Below, one piece after another: positions 14,072 through 25,548 of a stretch of DNA of 64,000 nt. The stretch lies in NCBI GenBank assembly GCA_020881915.1, contig JAJFPB010000006.1, positions 3,534,001 to 3,598,000 of the forward strand, given 5' to 3'. Position 1 is the first letter of the stretch. The number at the start of each line of letters is the position of its first letter. The notes under the pieces are model-generated. The model worked only from the letters and a program-made list of their open reading frames with translations. It was not told the DNA's origin and made no database searches. Source of the stretch: Paramyrothecium sp. XJ0827 (Eukaryota > Ascomycota > Sordariomycetes > Hypocreales > Stachybotryaceae). The position numbers and the translations under genes are program-made.

Positions 14072-15427
14072 GACTCTAACCTCCATATTCTAAGAGAAGG
14101 AAGTATCGTGGCCTCTGTGGCTCCGCTCATTTTTGACTTTGACCAGAGCTGAGGAATAGGAAAGGTCCTACCAGCGATTACGAGTTTGCAACCAGCCAGC
14201 ACACGGCCGCTGCTGTACTCTTCGTCCGCCTGACCACGGCCATGCATTTTGACCTACAAAAATGAGAGGTTTAATAAGCAGCATGGAGCCGTACTAGAAT
14301 AGGAGATCCCAGCGCTAGTGTTGAAGGCCGTACAGTAATAATTTTCTCCCGAATATCGTCTCTGAAGCGGCGTAAAGCATTCGAGCCTAGTAATCCCTTC
14401 CAGCCCACGCCCCATTAACTAGATGCCTTACCACTGGAGACATAGTACTGCAAAGGATAGGGAATTGTGTGCGAGCCCCCTCGACTCTCCGCCCAGCTGC
14501 TAGAAAGGTATTGTGGACTACGCATGATTTAGATAACCCAGGAAACGTAGATCGTAAAGCCATAGACATACCTATTGAAAAAAGGCCTGGAAACAACTTC
14601 AACAGCATGATTGCGATAAGTTTACTTTCTGTACGGTCATAAATTTCTCGGCAAGCCTTCAAACAATGTGACCTGTCCACTTTGGCATTGAGAACTGCTT
14701 ATTCATGATATCTGCGAAGCCAGTCACGCAAAATACTATACTCATATGACTTGCATCTCATAAATCGCCAGGTGATTACGGCTTATAATGCACCTACGGG
14801 TGACAGCTTCGCAGATTTGACATCGGAATACTCTATAACTTGCCGGTTAGTACATGTGTTGACTTGTCTAGTCATTTGTCTTTTACAACTCCCATAGAAT
14901 GTATGGAATTAAGCTCGTCACCCTTTTCCGGATGCCAGAAGCTTCCTCTTGGGGAGTGCAGTTATTAGAAGGGATTTTCCATGTTCGTTGCGCCCTGACA
15001 AGCCCATTCATCTGCTGCATAACGCATGGACGAGTCTTTTGTGTCTTTATGTAAACGCCCTGCTCCACAGAAGGACTTCCATCAACTCAATACCACTTGA
15101 AAAGAGGGTTGGCGCGTCGATAGAGCAAGCTTACGAGGCTTTGATAGCACTAATAAGCTTCTGGGGGCGACTATCTTTGATTGAATTGACTAATGTTAGT
15201 GATATTGACCGGAGGCGGATTTGTAAGAGGCCCGAGAACAAATCATAAGAATACTTCCTCAATGGTTGTTGTCAGAACATTAGTAAGTTTGTATAGGGTA
15301 GCGGAGACCAGGAGCGACATCTGAGCATTAAACTGTGACAACCCGGCATGAGGAGCACAATGCTTGAAGAGGTGATTGGCAGCATTTATTTGATGCTTGG
15401 CCTAGTACCAGAAGCTTTTGTACCATC

Positions 15428-15970
15428 ATGGATGAACAGTACATGGCAAATGGTTGTGGTGACCTCCCGTATGCAGGGGAGTAGTGGGAGTAGGCGAAGG
15501 CCTGCTGACTCGTGTTCTGCTTCCTTGTATTTGCTCAGGAGAGTTCCGTCCCTATATCGAAACGGATTGTTCATGTATCACTGAATCTCCAGGAGCAATG
15601 CGCGTCAACTCACGATCCAGACGTCCATTATGCGGACAGTACTTCCTCGGGGACTGTATACATGACAAAGAAGTTCAGAGTGGAGGAATGCCTGGAAGAG
15701 CCTCTACCCCTGTTTACTGGCTCAATGAAACTCAGCCCGTTTGCCTGTGATGGCGTTTATGCTCCGTGCTCACACTTTCATGTTTCAAAGCACATCCTGG
15801 GTTCTGTTGTCATCTATATTAGTGTACCTCTGTCAAATAAGGCGAGGATCTATGGATCAATTATAGCAGTGTTGGATGCGTGTGAGCGAGATGAGACCCT
15901 GTTGGCCGCTCTAAATATGCCCATGAAAAGCAATCGATTGTCGCCTTTGGAAGGATATTCTTCGATATGA
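15428..15970 (+). other. Possible short two-exon or relic gene
   Basis: One reading frame is open from an ATG at 15428 (MDEQYMANG...) to about 15480, interrupted by stop codons for about 60 bases, then open again to a stop at 15970. The second part (about 140 codons) has a mixed, protein-like composition. The stop-containing interval begins with GTAGTG and ends in a CTCAG context with a CTGAC branch-like sequence, but no canonical donor/acceptor pair joins the two parts cleanly in frame. No family is recognised. Confidence 0.2.
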
Positions 15971-18900
15971 GCTATAGCAAGCCGCAGAGGTCTTGTAACA
16001 TGAAAGCTGTCGGCGCATTACATGTTGCCGGCTTATTCGGATCAAGTAAAGCCTTTGTTCTTATTCATGCAGGTGCACGCAGATTTGGTCCCCGCGCGGG
16101 ATCCTTTGAGTTGGTCATGATGAAGGTATCTGCGTGACTCTGCGGGACGGGAAGATGGGCTGGCCGAGTAAGGTGGCCAGAACGACTCGGGAGATGGCGA
16201 GTATTACCCACCTAAGCAGCGTGCCGAGCTATGTCTGGGAATGACTGAAGGACAAAGAATATGGTGGGTTGCATAGAGCAACTCAGACCACAATATCCCC
16301 AGTTTCATTACGGTAATAGAACATTAAATGGTCAACTGAAGATCAAGTATGAACAAGAGCCACTCAGGCACTCCAGTGTGCATGCCGACTAGAGCAGACA
16401 AGCAGAGGATGGTCGTTACCTTCCTAGATCATCGTGCTCGCGGCGATATCACTAAGTCCATGATATGACCTGCTTTACCGGGACAGTGCCGAACCATGTG
16501 ATAACGTATACTTTAACATTCACAGCGTCTAATCACCATAGTAGTATGCTTTCCTTTTCCCCTGTCTAGTATGATAGAGGAATGCCTTGCGTTCTCTGGT
16601 TTCTTTCCTTACCCACCGCGAAGGACTCCTGTTCTGAAGAGCCGCTCTTGGGCCCCTTAGCCGGTAGTAAAGAGCTCAATGGCCGCACCCCCACCACGAG
16701 CGGATGGATATCGTGGGAGTCCGGGAAGCTCTGATGGCAAAAAGCGAACCATTCCTCCCCGCATTGGTGCGCGCGAGAACTCTTTCTTGACGAAGCCGCC
16801 ATGCGCGCCACCTCGGCCCGACGCACGGCGCAGCGCAGCCGTCGTCGGCGAGAACGGAACGCGAATCGTGCAGGGAAGACGATATATGCACCGTCTCATC
16901 GACGCTAAGAGAGTCGTCTCTGGTCTAACCGGCACGGGCGGCAACGAAGCTGAGTTGAATGAGGGTTTTGAGTACCAGGCACCACGTGCAGGACGAACTT
17001 CGGCTTGCTCATATCTAATCCTGCAACACAAATGATTGCGCTACGTGCTGTCTGAGGCATCCTCAATCCACAGCTTCGTTTCGAGAATTGCCAACCGTGC
17101 TTATTGTGGCCGTTCTAAGTCTCGCGGCGTGTTACGATACGCACCTCCTCGGCGATCATTGTAGAGGATCACTGGTACTTGTTAGCATGAGCTCAGACGG
17201 CGACTTCAGGCCTTTCAGTCACCAGCCCACGTCCCGAAGATTTGTTCAAATGAAGGTGATTATGGCTGCACGATGTCATGGCGACACCTTAACAACCGGC
17301 ATCAAAGACTAATCCCTTGTGATCATCTATACATGTTGTTTCAGCAAGTCGACTTAGTATTCATACTCCTAGCTTGCAGCTTTCAAAAGTCCTCAACCGA
17401 CCGGTTGGGCCCGCTTGGTCTTTTGCGTGTAGGCAGGGCTGCATCTGACATTCTGTCTGCGCCCAAAATAGGCCGAATTTTTGAAGGATTGGCATTCCCG
17501 CAACGGAGTATTGCAGATTTATAGAAATGAGTAAATATTCCACGAACCAACAACGATTGACATATCTGTTGTATGCGCGCAATGTATCGTGGCACTCTTC
17601 GAAAACCCATGTAGCCTTGAGTAGGTAAGCACAAGAGTATATGTTCCGTGCAGCTACCACGTCAATTGAACCCCTCCAGGTGGGTAGTTCCGATTCCTTA
17701 TGGAATTCATCGAGAAGCCTGCCGAATGCGTACATTACACATGGGTTTGAAGCTGTGCGGCCCTTGGGGGCAAAAGATCGGCGTGGTGCTTGGCGCTGAC
17801 GACGACGGGCCAGTACTGCGAAGTGTGATTTCGGCTTTGTGAATTTGGAGATTCCTACGGAGCTTGGCGAACGGGGGAAGCGGCGTAGCTGTTTGAGGTT
17901 TGATGAGAAAGGCACAGGCAGGGATAGACAGCGTCTTGAGTGATTTGCAATTCAAATCATATGAATGAGGAGCACGCCACGATTGAATAGGTGTAAAAGA
18001 GTTCGTAGCGGGCAACCGTGGTACTTGAGGAAATCTATGTTCGATATGCCACCATATGAGTTGAAGGACCCAAAAGAGAGTGTGTTAGGAACCGTCGACT
18101 CGAGAATTGGGTGCGAAGAGGCATGGGCCGACCGTCCACGTGCAAAACATGAGATGTTTGCAGATTGATAGGAAGATGCATCTCACCGAGCCAAATTTTC
18201 CGACGAGCAAAAGGCCTGCAGCCAAGCAGGACTCGATGCATTAGCTTGTCGATGGTTACTGAGAATGGCGCTCGAAGTACACTAAGGCTTTGGTTCTCGT
18301 CACCAGCGCCGAGCGAGCTTTCTCGGCGTGCGCAGACGTGTCAACGATCAAGTCCGCTCCCGAAGCGAAGTGATGCCTAGAATCGGATGGTCTACGCGAG
18401 TATGCACGGTACAGTGAAACAGTCAAGAGTAGCTGCAATACCGGCACTGCTCCTGGCCGTTCACGCCGACGGTAGAAGAATCGGCCGAGAGCAACTGGAG
18501 TTCAACAAATGTTGAAGCAAGCCTTTATGGTGAGGCAGGGTGTTTCAGACATTCAGATCACGATCAATGCGGGAGAACGCCCTCTGGTTCCGGTGTCTCG
18601 AGGATCGAACACCGGAAGTCCTGCGAACTACATTTTGACAACCAGCAGCAAAGCCCAAGCTTAAAGTGCGTTAGTCAGTCAAATGCCGTTTGTAGGGACG
18701 AAGCTAGTGGTAATGCTAGACTTGTGCAGTAAAAGGAGCGTACGGAGCCACCTCGGCAAGTGGTTGCCGTGTCTCGGGTCTAGAATGTCGCCATCCCCTT
18801 CATATTTCCGGCCCAAAAGGTCACACAAACGTGGTGAGGAATTCCTAGCTGGAGTGGTCCGAATTGTGGCCTCGTGCTTGCTTTCCCACCCCTCCTCGCC

Positions 18901-19781
18901 CGGGTAAAAGTGCCGTGCGCCATGGCTTCACAGGCATGGTATTGCAGCATCTGCTCTCTTGGCGAACTCTGGGCTTTGCCTTGTAATTAGTTCGTCAGAA
19001 GTCACGCATTGCTCCAAGCATTGGGCTAAGCATTCATTGGCGCCTTGTGTTCGCGATAAGAAACATGAGTTGCTGAAGTCTGGGGTTAGATGGAGCGAGT
19101 GCCGGGTCATATCGTATCGCGAGATCCCAAATGGACCCTGATGGAGTCCGGGAGAGATAGAAACCGGAGATGGCTTCAAGGTTTGATGCTTAAGAGCTGG
19201 AAGTTATCGCTAGGATTTCATGCTGGCATCGTACGTTGACAGTGTTTTTGGTGTAAGGGCAGGAGTCAGTGCGGCGTGGTTGGCCAGAGAAGGGGTCCCT
19301 TGAATCGGAAGCGGTGGGGGCGCTTGTTCTTGGTGTGCCGTCTGTTCCGAGCCTGACAAGCTAGAGGACGCACGGTACCTGAATGGGTGGTGAAGGGGAC
19401 ATCGGTGACAGCCTGTGTTGAGGAGGATATGTCGAGGTCATGCGTGACGAAATACGCCGTTGCGACAGTGGTCGTTATGAGAAGAGCTCAGATCTCGTTT
19501 TCCGACAAACACGGCTCCAAGAATAGAAGCGCTTGGAGGGGGATACGGCGAGGAAACCGCACCGGATGAACCTCGCAAGGGACGCTCCATGGTGTTGCTG
19601 CTCCCGCGGGACAGTGCTGTGCGTGAGGTATCTTCACCCGCCCGCCCTGTGTCTCTGCGGCGGTTGCCGGCGTGCCGATCAAGCGGCCTGGTGCGGACCT
19701 GAATTCCAGTTGATGGGTGGCGTCTGGCCCCTACATGACATGATTTTCTCGTTTTTGCTTGGCGTCCAACCAGAGCGAAGA

Positions 19782-19805
19782 ATAGCATAGCATAGCATGG
19801 CATAG
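19782..19805. repeat. ATAGC/ATGGC pentamer tandem
   Basis: About five near-identical copies of a five-base unit in non-coding DNA. Confidence 0.75.
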
Positions 19806-20151
19806 CGAAGCAATCAGATCTCGTCAGCCGCCGCGCGCTGCCTCCCACCCCATGCCGCACGCAACATGCTTGTGCTTCTTCTGCGCGTGCCGTACCGACT
19901 GGGCGGCCGCGGCTTTTCCGACGGCGAATGGGCAGGCAGCTGAGGAGGACGAAGGCGTGGACGAAAGTGATGGATGATGATGGGGGGTGGAGCAGTCGTC
20001 GTCGTCGAGTCATCCAGCCACGAGAATTGGCAGTCGACATTGTGACGGTCTCAGCACGGAAGCGTCCTCCACGCTTCCGCATGCCGTAAGACAAAGTTCT
20101 GTTTCTGCTCATGACGAGAGCAATCAACCCTGATGCCACGCCTTTTTGGTG

Positions 20152-20183
20152 GTGCTTGTGCTTGTGCTTGTGCTTGTGCTTGG
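20152..20183. repeat. (TGTGCT)n hexamer tandem
   Basis: About five copies of a hexamer in non-coding DNA. On the minus strand it would encode alternating Lys-His inside a 260-codon open frame that I do not regard as a gene. Confidence 0.85.
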
Positions 20184-20599
20184 CTGGTGCTTGTGCCGGC
20201 CAGCCGCTCGAACCCCACATGGGCTCAACCAGGGGTTCTTGTCACATCTCTTTGCCAGCCTGAAGAATTCGACGAGTCTGTGTACCGCTACCTGTGCTCA
20301 GTGGCTTGCCTCTGAGGTACCCGAGGGAGGTACTTGATCGGTAGCGTGGCGAGTGCGGGACCAGTCACGTAGCCACCCTGTTGCATTGAGGGCACCATGT
20401 ACATCTACTTCTACATTGAATCTGGCACTAAAAAGCACTGCCATCGGCGCTGCCCCGCCTGCACCCAAAGGCAAGTGCGTTCTGAGGAAGACCCGCTTGG
20501 CCTCTTGCATTTCCAGGAATCACAGTCAAGTCGCTCACTCCCAAGTCACTAATTACCGTACCGTACCTTCCTTGCCTTGCCTTGCCTTTTACTACTACA

Positions 20600-21208
20600 G
20601 AGCAAATCCACGGAAGTAAATCTCGACACCCTCCTCCACCCTCCGTCCTTCGTCCTTCAACCACGGCACAGCACCGCACGCAACCTCATCGCACCGCCTC
20701 GTCTCTCACTCCCGACCCGATTCACCCGTATACCCACTCACTCACTGTGCGTATCCGCTGGTCCCCGTGTCGTCGCCCATCCAAGTCGCCTCCCGCCCTC
20801 CACTCGCCAAAACCGAAACTTCCCACTAAACCCGCCCTCCCGCCGCTGGAATCACGCTTCGCTTTCTCTCCCCTGCTTCGTGCCCGCAACGTTCAATTCA
20901 ACTCTGTCGAATGCCTCCAACTCGCTCCTCGTAGGGAGCCTCGCGTCTCTGCCACGATCGCTTTCGCTCCTTACAATTTCCCCTTCCGATCGTCGTAGTC
21001 GGATCCGCTTCCCGGCCTGACGCCGCTGATTGATCCATTGCCACGAGGGGCCCATTCGCATCTCCGCCCTCGGGAAAATTGAGAATCCGACGCAGGTCGC
21101 GACCTACTCACGGCAGGTCAGCGCAATCTGAGAGGAACAGGCGCCACGCTCTTTCTGCGCACGCGCGCGACCTGACACCTCTGCTGGTCAAGTTCGAGGA
21201 GAAACATC
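20600..21208 (+). promoter_or_regulatory. Pyrimidine-rich upstream/leader region of the OPT gene
   Basis: The 600 bases before the OPT start codon are strongly C/T-rich on the coding strand, as is common for fungal core promoters and 5' leaders. No clear TATA box is seen near the start, and the transcription start cannot be fixed from sequence. Short CTTGC repeats (20571-20587) sit just upstream. Confidence 0.4.
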
Positions 21209-24079
21209 ATGGCCGACGAGGAGAAGAGGGCGGCGGCCGCCGCTTTAGCCGTCGCCGACGACGAGCCCTCATCGAATCCCGACTCGAGGCCACAGTCCAA
21301 AACCGCCTCAGTATCTAGCAAGGTAGGTTTTGTGCCGTCGATTCTGTTCGCATACCTGCCCAGGCTCTGTTGTTACCCAGGCGCAGCATGCAAAACCCCA
21401 GCTACACCACTCAATTGAAAACAAGGCTAACCACAGGTCAACCCTGCCAGCAGTCGCCTGCCGATGAATACGATGCCAGACACACAGAAAAATCGGCCGA
21501 CGAAGCGGACGAACCTTTTTCGTACGATGAGGATGGATACTTCACCAACACTCAGTCCACGGAGCACGAGCTCAACGTCACAGAGGACGACCTGCTCGAA
21601 GCCAAGGAGCTTGCCTCTAAATACACTCTCGAGGAAGTCCGCGAGATGATGATCCGCATCTATCGCGTGCACGAGTCCGATCCCAACTTTCCCACCACGA
21701 TCATCAACAAGATCAAGATGTTCCTCGACAACGATGCTGTTTTCACCCAACCCGAGAAGTATCACCATCTTATCCAGGAGATGAAACTCGAGGCCGCTCT
21801 TGTCGCCAACAACAGCCCCTATGCAGAGGTCCGCGCTGTTGTTAGCAACAGGGATGATACCACTATACCTTGTTCGACAATTCGCAGCTGGACCATTGGC
21901 ATCTTCTTCTCTATCGTCCTCGGTTTCATCAACCAGCTATTTGACATCCGCCAACCCTCGATTCGCGTGCTCGCAAACGTCGCACAGCTCCTGGCATATC
22001 CTGTTGGGAAGGCGGCCGAGAACTGGCTCCCGGACTACGGCGTTACACTCTTCGGCGTTCGTCATACCCTCAACCCAGGCCCTTTCACTAAGAAGGAACA
22101 TATGCTCGTTACCATCATGGCCAACGTCGCCTACAATACCCCATACACCAATTACATCATCTGGGTCCAGGTTTTGCCCCAATACTTCAACCAGACCTAC
22201 GCATCGCACGTCATCTACCAGATCCTCATTGCCTTGGCCACGAATTTGATCGGGTTTGGCATTGCTGGCATTTGCCGCCGCTTCCTCGTCTACCCCTCGT
22301 ACTGCGTGTGGCCCGCCACGCTCGTGACCATCGCGCTCAACGCTGCCTTCCATACTGGCGTCAATCCTGCCGTCGAAGGCCCACTCGGCAAAGTCTGGCG
22401 CATTTCTCGTATCCACTTCTTCTACATTATGGGTGGCGCCATGTTCATCTGGTTCTGGTTCCCCAACTTCATCTTTACTGCGCTTTCCAAGTTCAGCTGG
22501 ATGAGCTGGATTGCTCCTACGCACCGAGATCTCAACACCATCACTGGCTTTACCAATGGTCTCGGTGTCAACCCATGGCCTACCTGGGACTGGAATGTTC
22601 TGCTTTGGGATTCAGCTGATCCTCTCATGGTGCCGTTCTTCACCACCTTCAACCGATTTATCGGCGTTTTCATCTCCTTCTGGGTGGTCCTGGGCTTCTG
22701 GTATGGCAATCTCTACGACACGGGCTACCTCCCCATCAACACGAACCGTGTATACGACCACTTCGGCAAGCTTTACAACATCAGCAAGGCGGTTGACGAC
22801 AAGGGCCATTTCAACAAAGAAGAGTATATTGCGTACTCCCCACCGTTCTTGGGAGCTGGCAATGTCGTTATCTACATGTTCTTCTTCGCCATCTACACGT
22901 CAACTCTTACTTACGCTCTTCTGTATCACCGCCACGAAATTGCGATGGGTTTCAAAGGACTTTGGAACAGCTTCCGCCGTAAGACTCGCCTTGTCGAGGA
23001 ACACACCATGGATGTGCACAACCGTCTGATGAAGGGCTATGCCGAGGCTCCAGAATGGTGGTATCTGATCGTCCTCGTCATTGCTATCGGCTTTGGCATC
23101 GCTGCAATTACGGCATGGGATACTCATACGTCGCCTGGTGTTGTATTCTATGGCTTGCTACTCTGTGCCGTCTTTGTCATCCCGGTTGGCATCATCAAAT
23201 CGATGACGGGTATTGAGGTAACATTGAACGTTCTGGCCGAGTTTGTCGGAGGATCTTTTGTGGAGGGTAACGCCCTGGCCATGAACTACTTCAAATCATT
23301 CGGCTACGTTACGTGCGCACATGCCGTCTGGTTCTCAAACGACCTCAAGCTTGCCCATTATTCCAAGATCCCTCCACGCCAGACCTTTTTCGCTCAAATG
23401 GTTGCTGTGTTGGTCAGCACTATTGTGTGCGTCGGCGTTCTCAACTTCCAAATGACGCAGATTAACGATGTGTGCAATAAAGACGCCCAGTACAAGCTTA
23501 CGTGCCCGGGTGTCAACACTTTCTTCACAGCCTCAGTCCTGTGGGGTACGGTTGGTCCCGGCCGAATTTGGGGGCCAGATGGTCAATACAGCGAAATCCT
23601 CATTGGTTTCCCCCTTGGCGTGGCCATCGTTGTCTTCTTCTTTGTCCTTAGCAAGAGGTTCCCCAAATGGACGTGGACGCGTCAGATCCATCCTGTGGCC
23701 ATGATGTACGGCGGTATTGTTTGGGCGCCTTACAACATGTCCTACGTTTGGCCATCTGTGCCTATCGCCTACTTCTCCTGGGTGTACCTCAAATCTCGCC
23801 ATCTCGGGCTGTGGTCCAAGGTATGTAAATTCTTTTAGCTTCCCTCCTTTTGTTGATGATTCTTACATGTTCTAGTACAACTTTGTTCTCTCAGCAGCCT
23901 GGTCCTGCGGCATTGCTGTCGCGGGCATCATCATTTTCTTCAGCCTCCAGTTTACCGATACTGAGTTTGAATGGTGGGGCAATACCGTGTCAGAAACCGG
24001 ATGTGAGAACGACGCATGCACCCTGATGAAGCTTGCGCCTGGCGAGTACTTTGGTCCTAGACTAGGAGATTTCTCATGA
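21209..24079 (+). CDS. Oligopeptide transporter, OPT family
   Basis: Predicted proton-coupled oligopeptide transporter of the plasma membrane. Exons are 21209-21322, 21451-23820 and 23876-24079, giving 895 residues, a usual size for fungal OPTs. The first exon encodes an acidic, Ala-rich cytosolic N-terminus. The body has many hydrophobic helices and the family hallmarks: NPGPF near residue 246 and KIPPR near residue 677, followed by a WGTVGPGRIWGP stretch. The nearest AG (21436) would shift the frame; the acceptor at 21450 keeps it, and the sequence CAGCAG there forms a tandem acceptor (21450 or 21453). The last intron (23821-23875) has GTATGT and TCTAG. The substrate could be small peptides, glutathione or related compounds; family knowledge does not decide which. 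It converges with the NRPS-like gene downstream. Confidence 0.93.
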
Positions 24080-25548
24080 GCAGGTGCTCTTTGACCCTCC
24101 CACAACCGACATCCGGAGCATGCTCAAGACGTCGACACCAATTGATAAGACTACGAAAGATTTATGCCGTCCCGCTCACCGGCGGCGGGCGCGATATGAG
24201 CAGAAATGCGTTGGCATGACCAATATATACCTTATGAGCGATTACTTGATGGAGAAAGAGCGAGAGAGGTAGAGAGAAAACTCCTCTTTGGAATTTCTCA
24301 TTCATAGCGAAAAGTGCTGGGCCATGGAACTTCTGGGACGGCCTTGGATTGGAGTTACGTTTGCGAAATTATGTTCATGGAATGGAAAGGTTAGGATATA
24401 GTGGGGTTTCAATTTTTTTTCCACACAGGGAAAAAAATGGAGTTGGACTGTCGCAAGGCCATATTTTGGCTTATTTGTTTATTTTGGACATATGTGTGTC
24501 ACTATCGGCCGTGTGTCGCGGGGATTTTGTGTCGTGAAGGGATCGAAATGGGAGGCAAGGTTTTTATACCCCCTTGTCTCCTTCATTCCCCATTTCCTCT
24601 TTTCATTGCAGTACATATACAGCTTCCTATATACACGCCACCACAGAACCTCGATCAAAGACTTAATTTGAGCCGAAGAAGCCCATCCCCTCGCGGGACG
24701 TGTTGCAGCAGTGTGCCCGTGATGTTGATGGCGCTGGACCTGTCGTCCAACGGATTCCATTTCCTTGTTCCCCGTGAGGCTCGACGTCGACCCACAATTC
24801 TCCTGGACCGTTATACACACAAACCTAGCGCGGAGCTGTGCCTGCCACGGCGTCTTTTCTCTAGCTGGAAACACGATCAAGAAAGATACCCAGGCTTAGA
24901 GTCTGAAAGGTGAGAAGGGAAAGGCACACATGCGCACCTTGGGGCACGCACAGGGTCCTCCGTGTAGTCATGATCTTGCATTGGAAGCATGCTCAGAATA
25001 TGCATGGCCGTTCTATCGAAAGTGTTTTCACCCAAGCTCCCTCCGGCGGCCAGGAGACGCATACGACATATGAGGAGAACCGGAGACCACTGGAATCGGG
25101 TGATTCTACTGCTGGCCCATCCCCAACTTGTCACCGGGCGCCGACGCTCCAACGGGACGAAGGAAAGACGGAGAGAGCCTGCCCCGTTGTGATGAAAAGA
25201 AGAATGCGTCAAATTAAAAAAAAGAAAGTAAAGTATGAGAGGGAGACAGCAAGCGTACCCAGCTCGCTCGCTTTTGCAAGAATACAAAGTGGTCAAATGA
25301 ACTTCCCGACACATTCCGTGATGTACACATGATCCCGTGAACCCCCTCCCCAGAGACTGGCCAAGCGCCTCGGAAGGGACTTGGTGACTCAAACGCCGAG
25401 GAACCATTGTGGTGAAAATCCGGTATTGAAGCTATGTAAGTAAAGTAAGAAATGAACATGTGGGTATATAACTTCTCATTTCATGAAATTCGTTCAAAAT
25501 CCATCGTAAATGCAACTCATATTCCCAGCTACTCATGCAGCCTCATGC
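24080..25548. other. Convergent 3' intergenic region
   Basis: This region lies between the 3' ends of the OPT gene (+) and the NRPS-like gene (-). Only overlapping, low-quality open frames are visible and no gene or strong repeat. Short A/T runs near 24412-24440 and 25213-25235 may include transcript ends, but I cannot assign them. Confidence 0.6.

Larger units (their letters stand above)
11240..21208. other. Gene-poor 10 kb stretch with doubtful open frames
   Basis: No gene is confidently supported. The 5' flank of the regulator lies at the left and the pyrimidine-rich leader of the OPT gene at the right (about 20600-21200). Between them are two items of note: a 327-codon plus-strand open frame at 13088-14071 starting with ATG but with no recognisable domain and dense overlapping frames opposite, and a plus-strand segment at 15428-15970 that could be a short two-exon or degenerate gene. 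Base composition looks less GC-rich around 13-16 kb than at the flanks by eye; I did not compute it. Tandem repeats occur at 19782-19805 (ATAGC), 20152-20183 (TGTGCT) and 20571-20587 (CTTGC). Confidence 0.5.

Noticed and set aside
19438..20220. 260-codon minus-strand open frame with Lys-His repeats
   Set aside because: The repeat comes from a TGTGCT microsatellite; the rest is Arg/Ser-rich, has no domain and is overlapped by the OPT upstream region.
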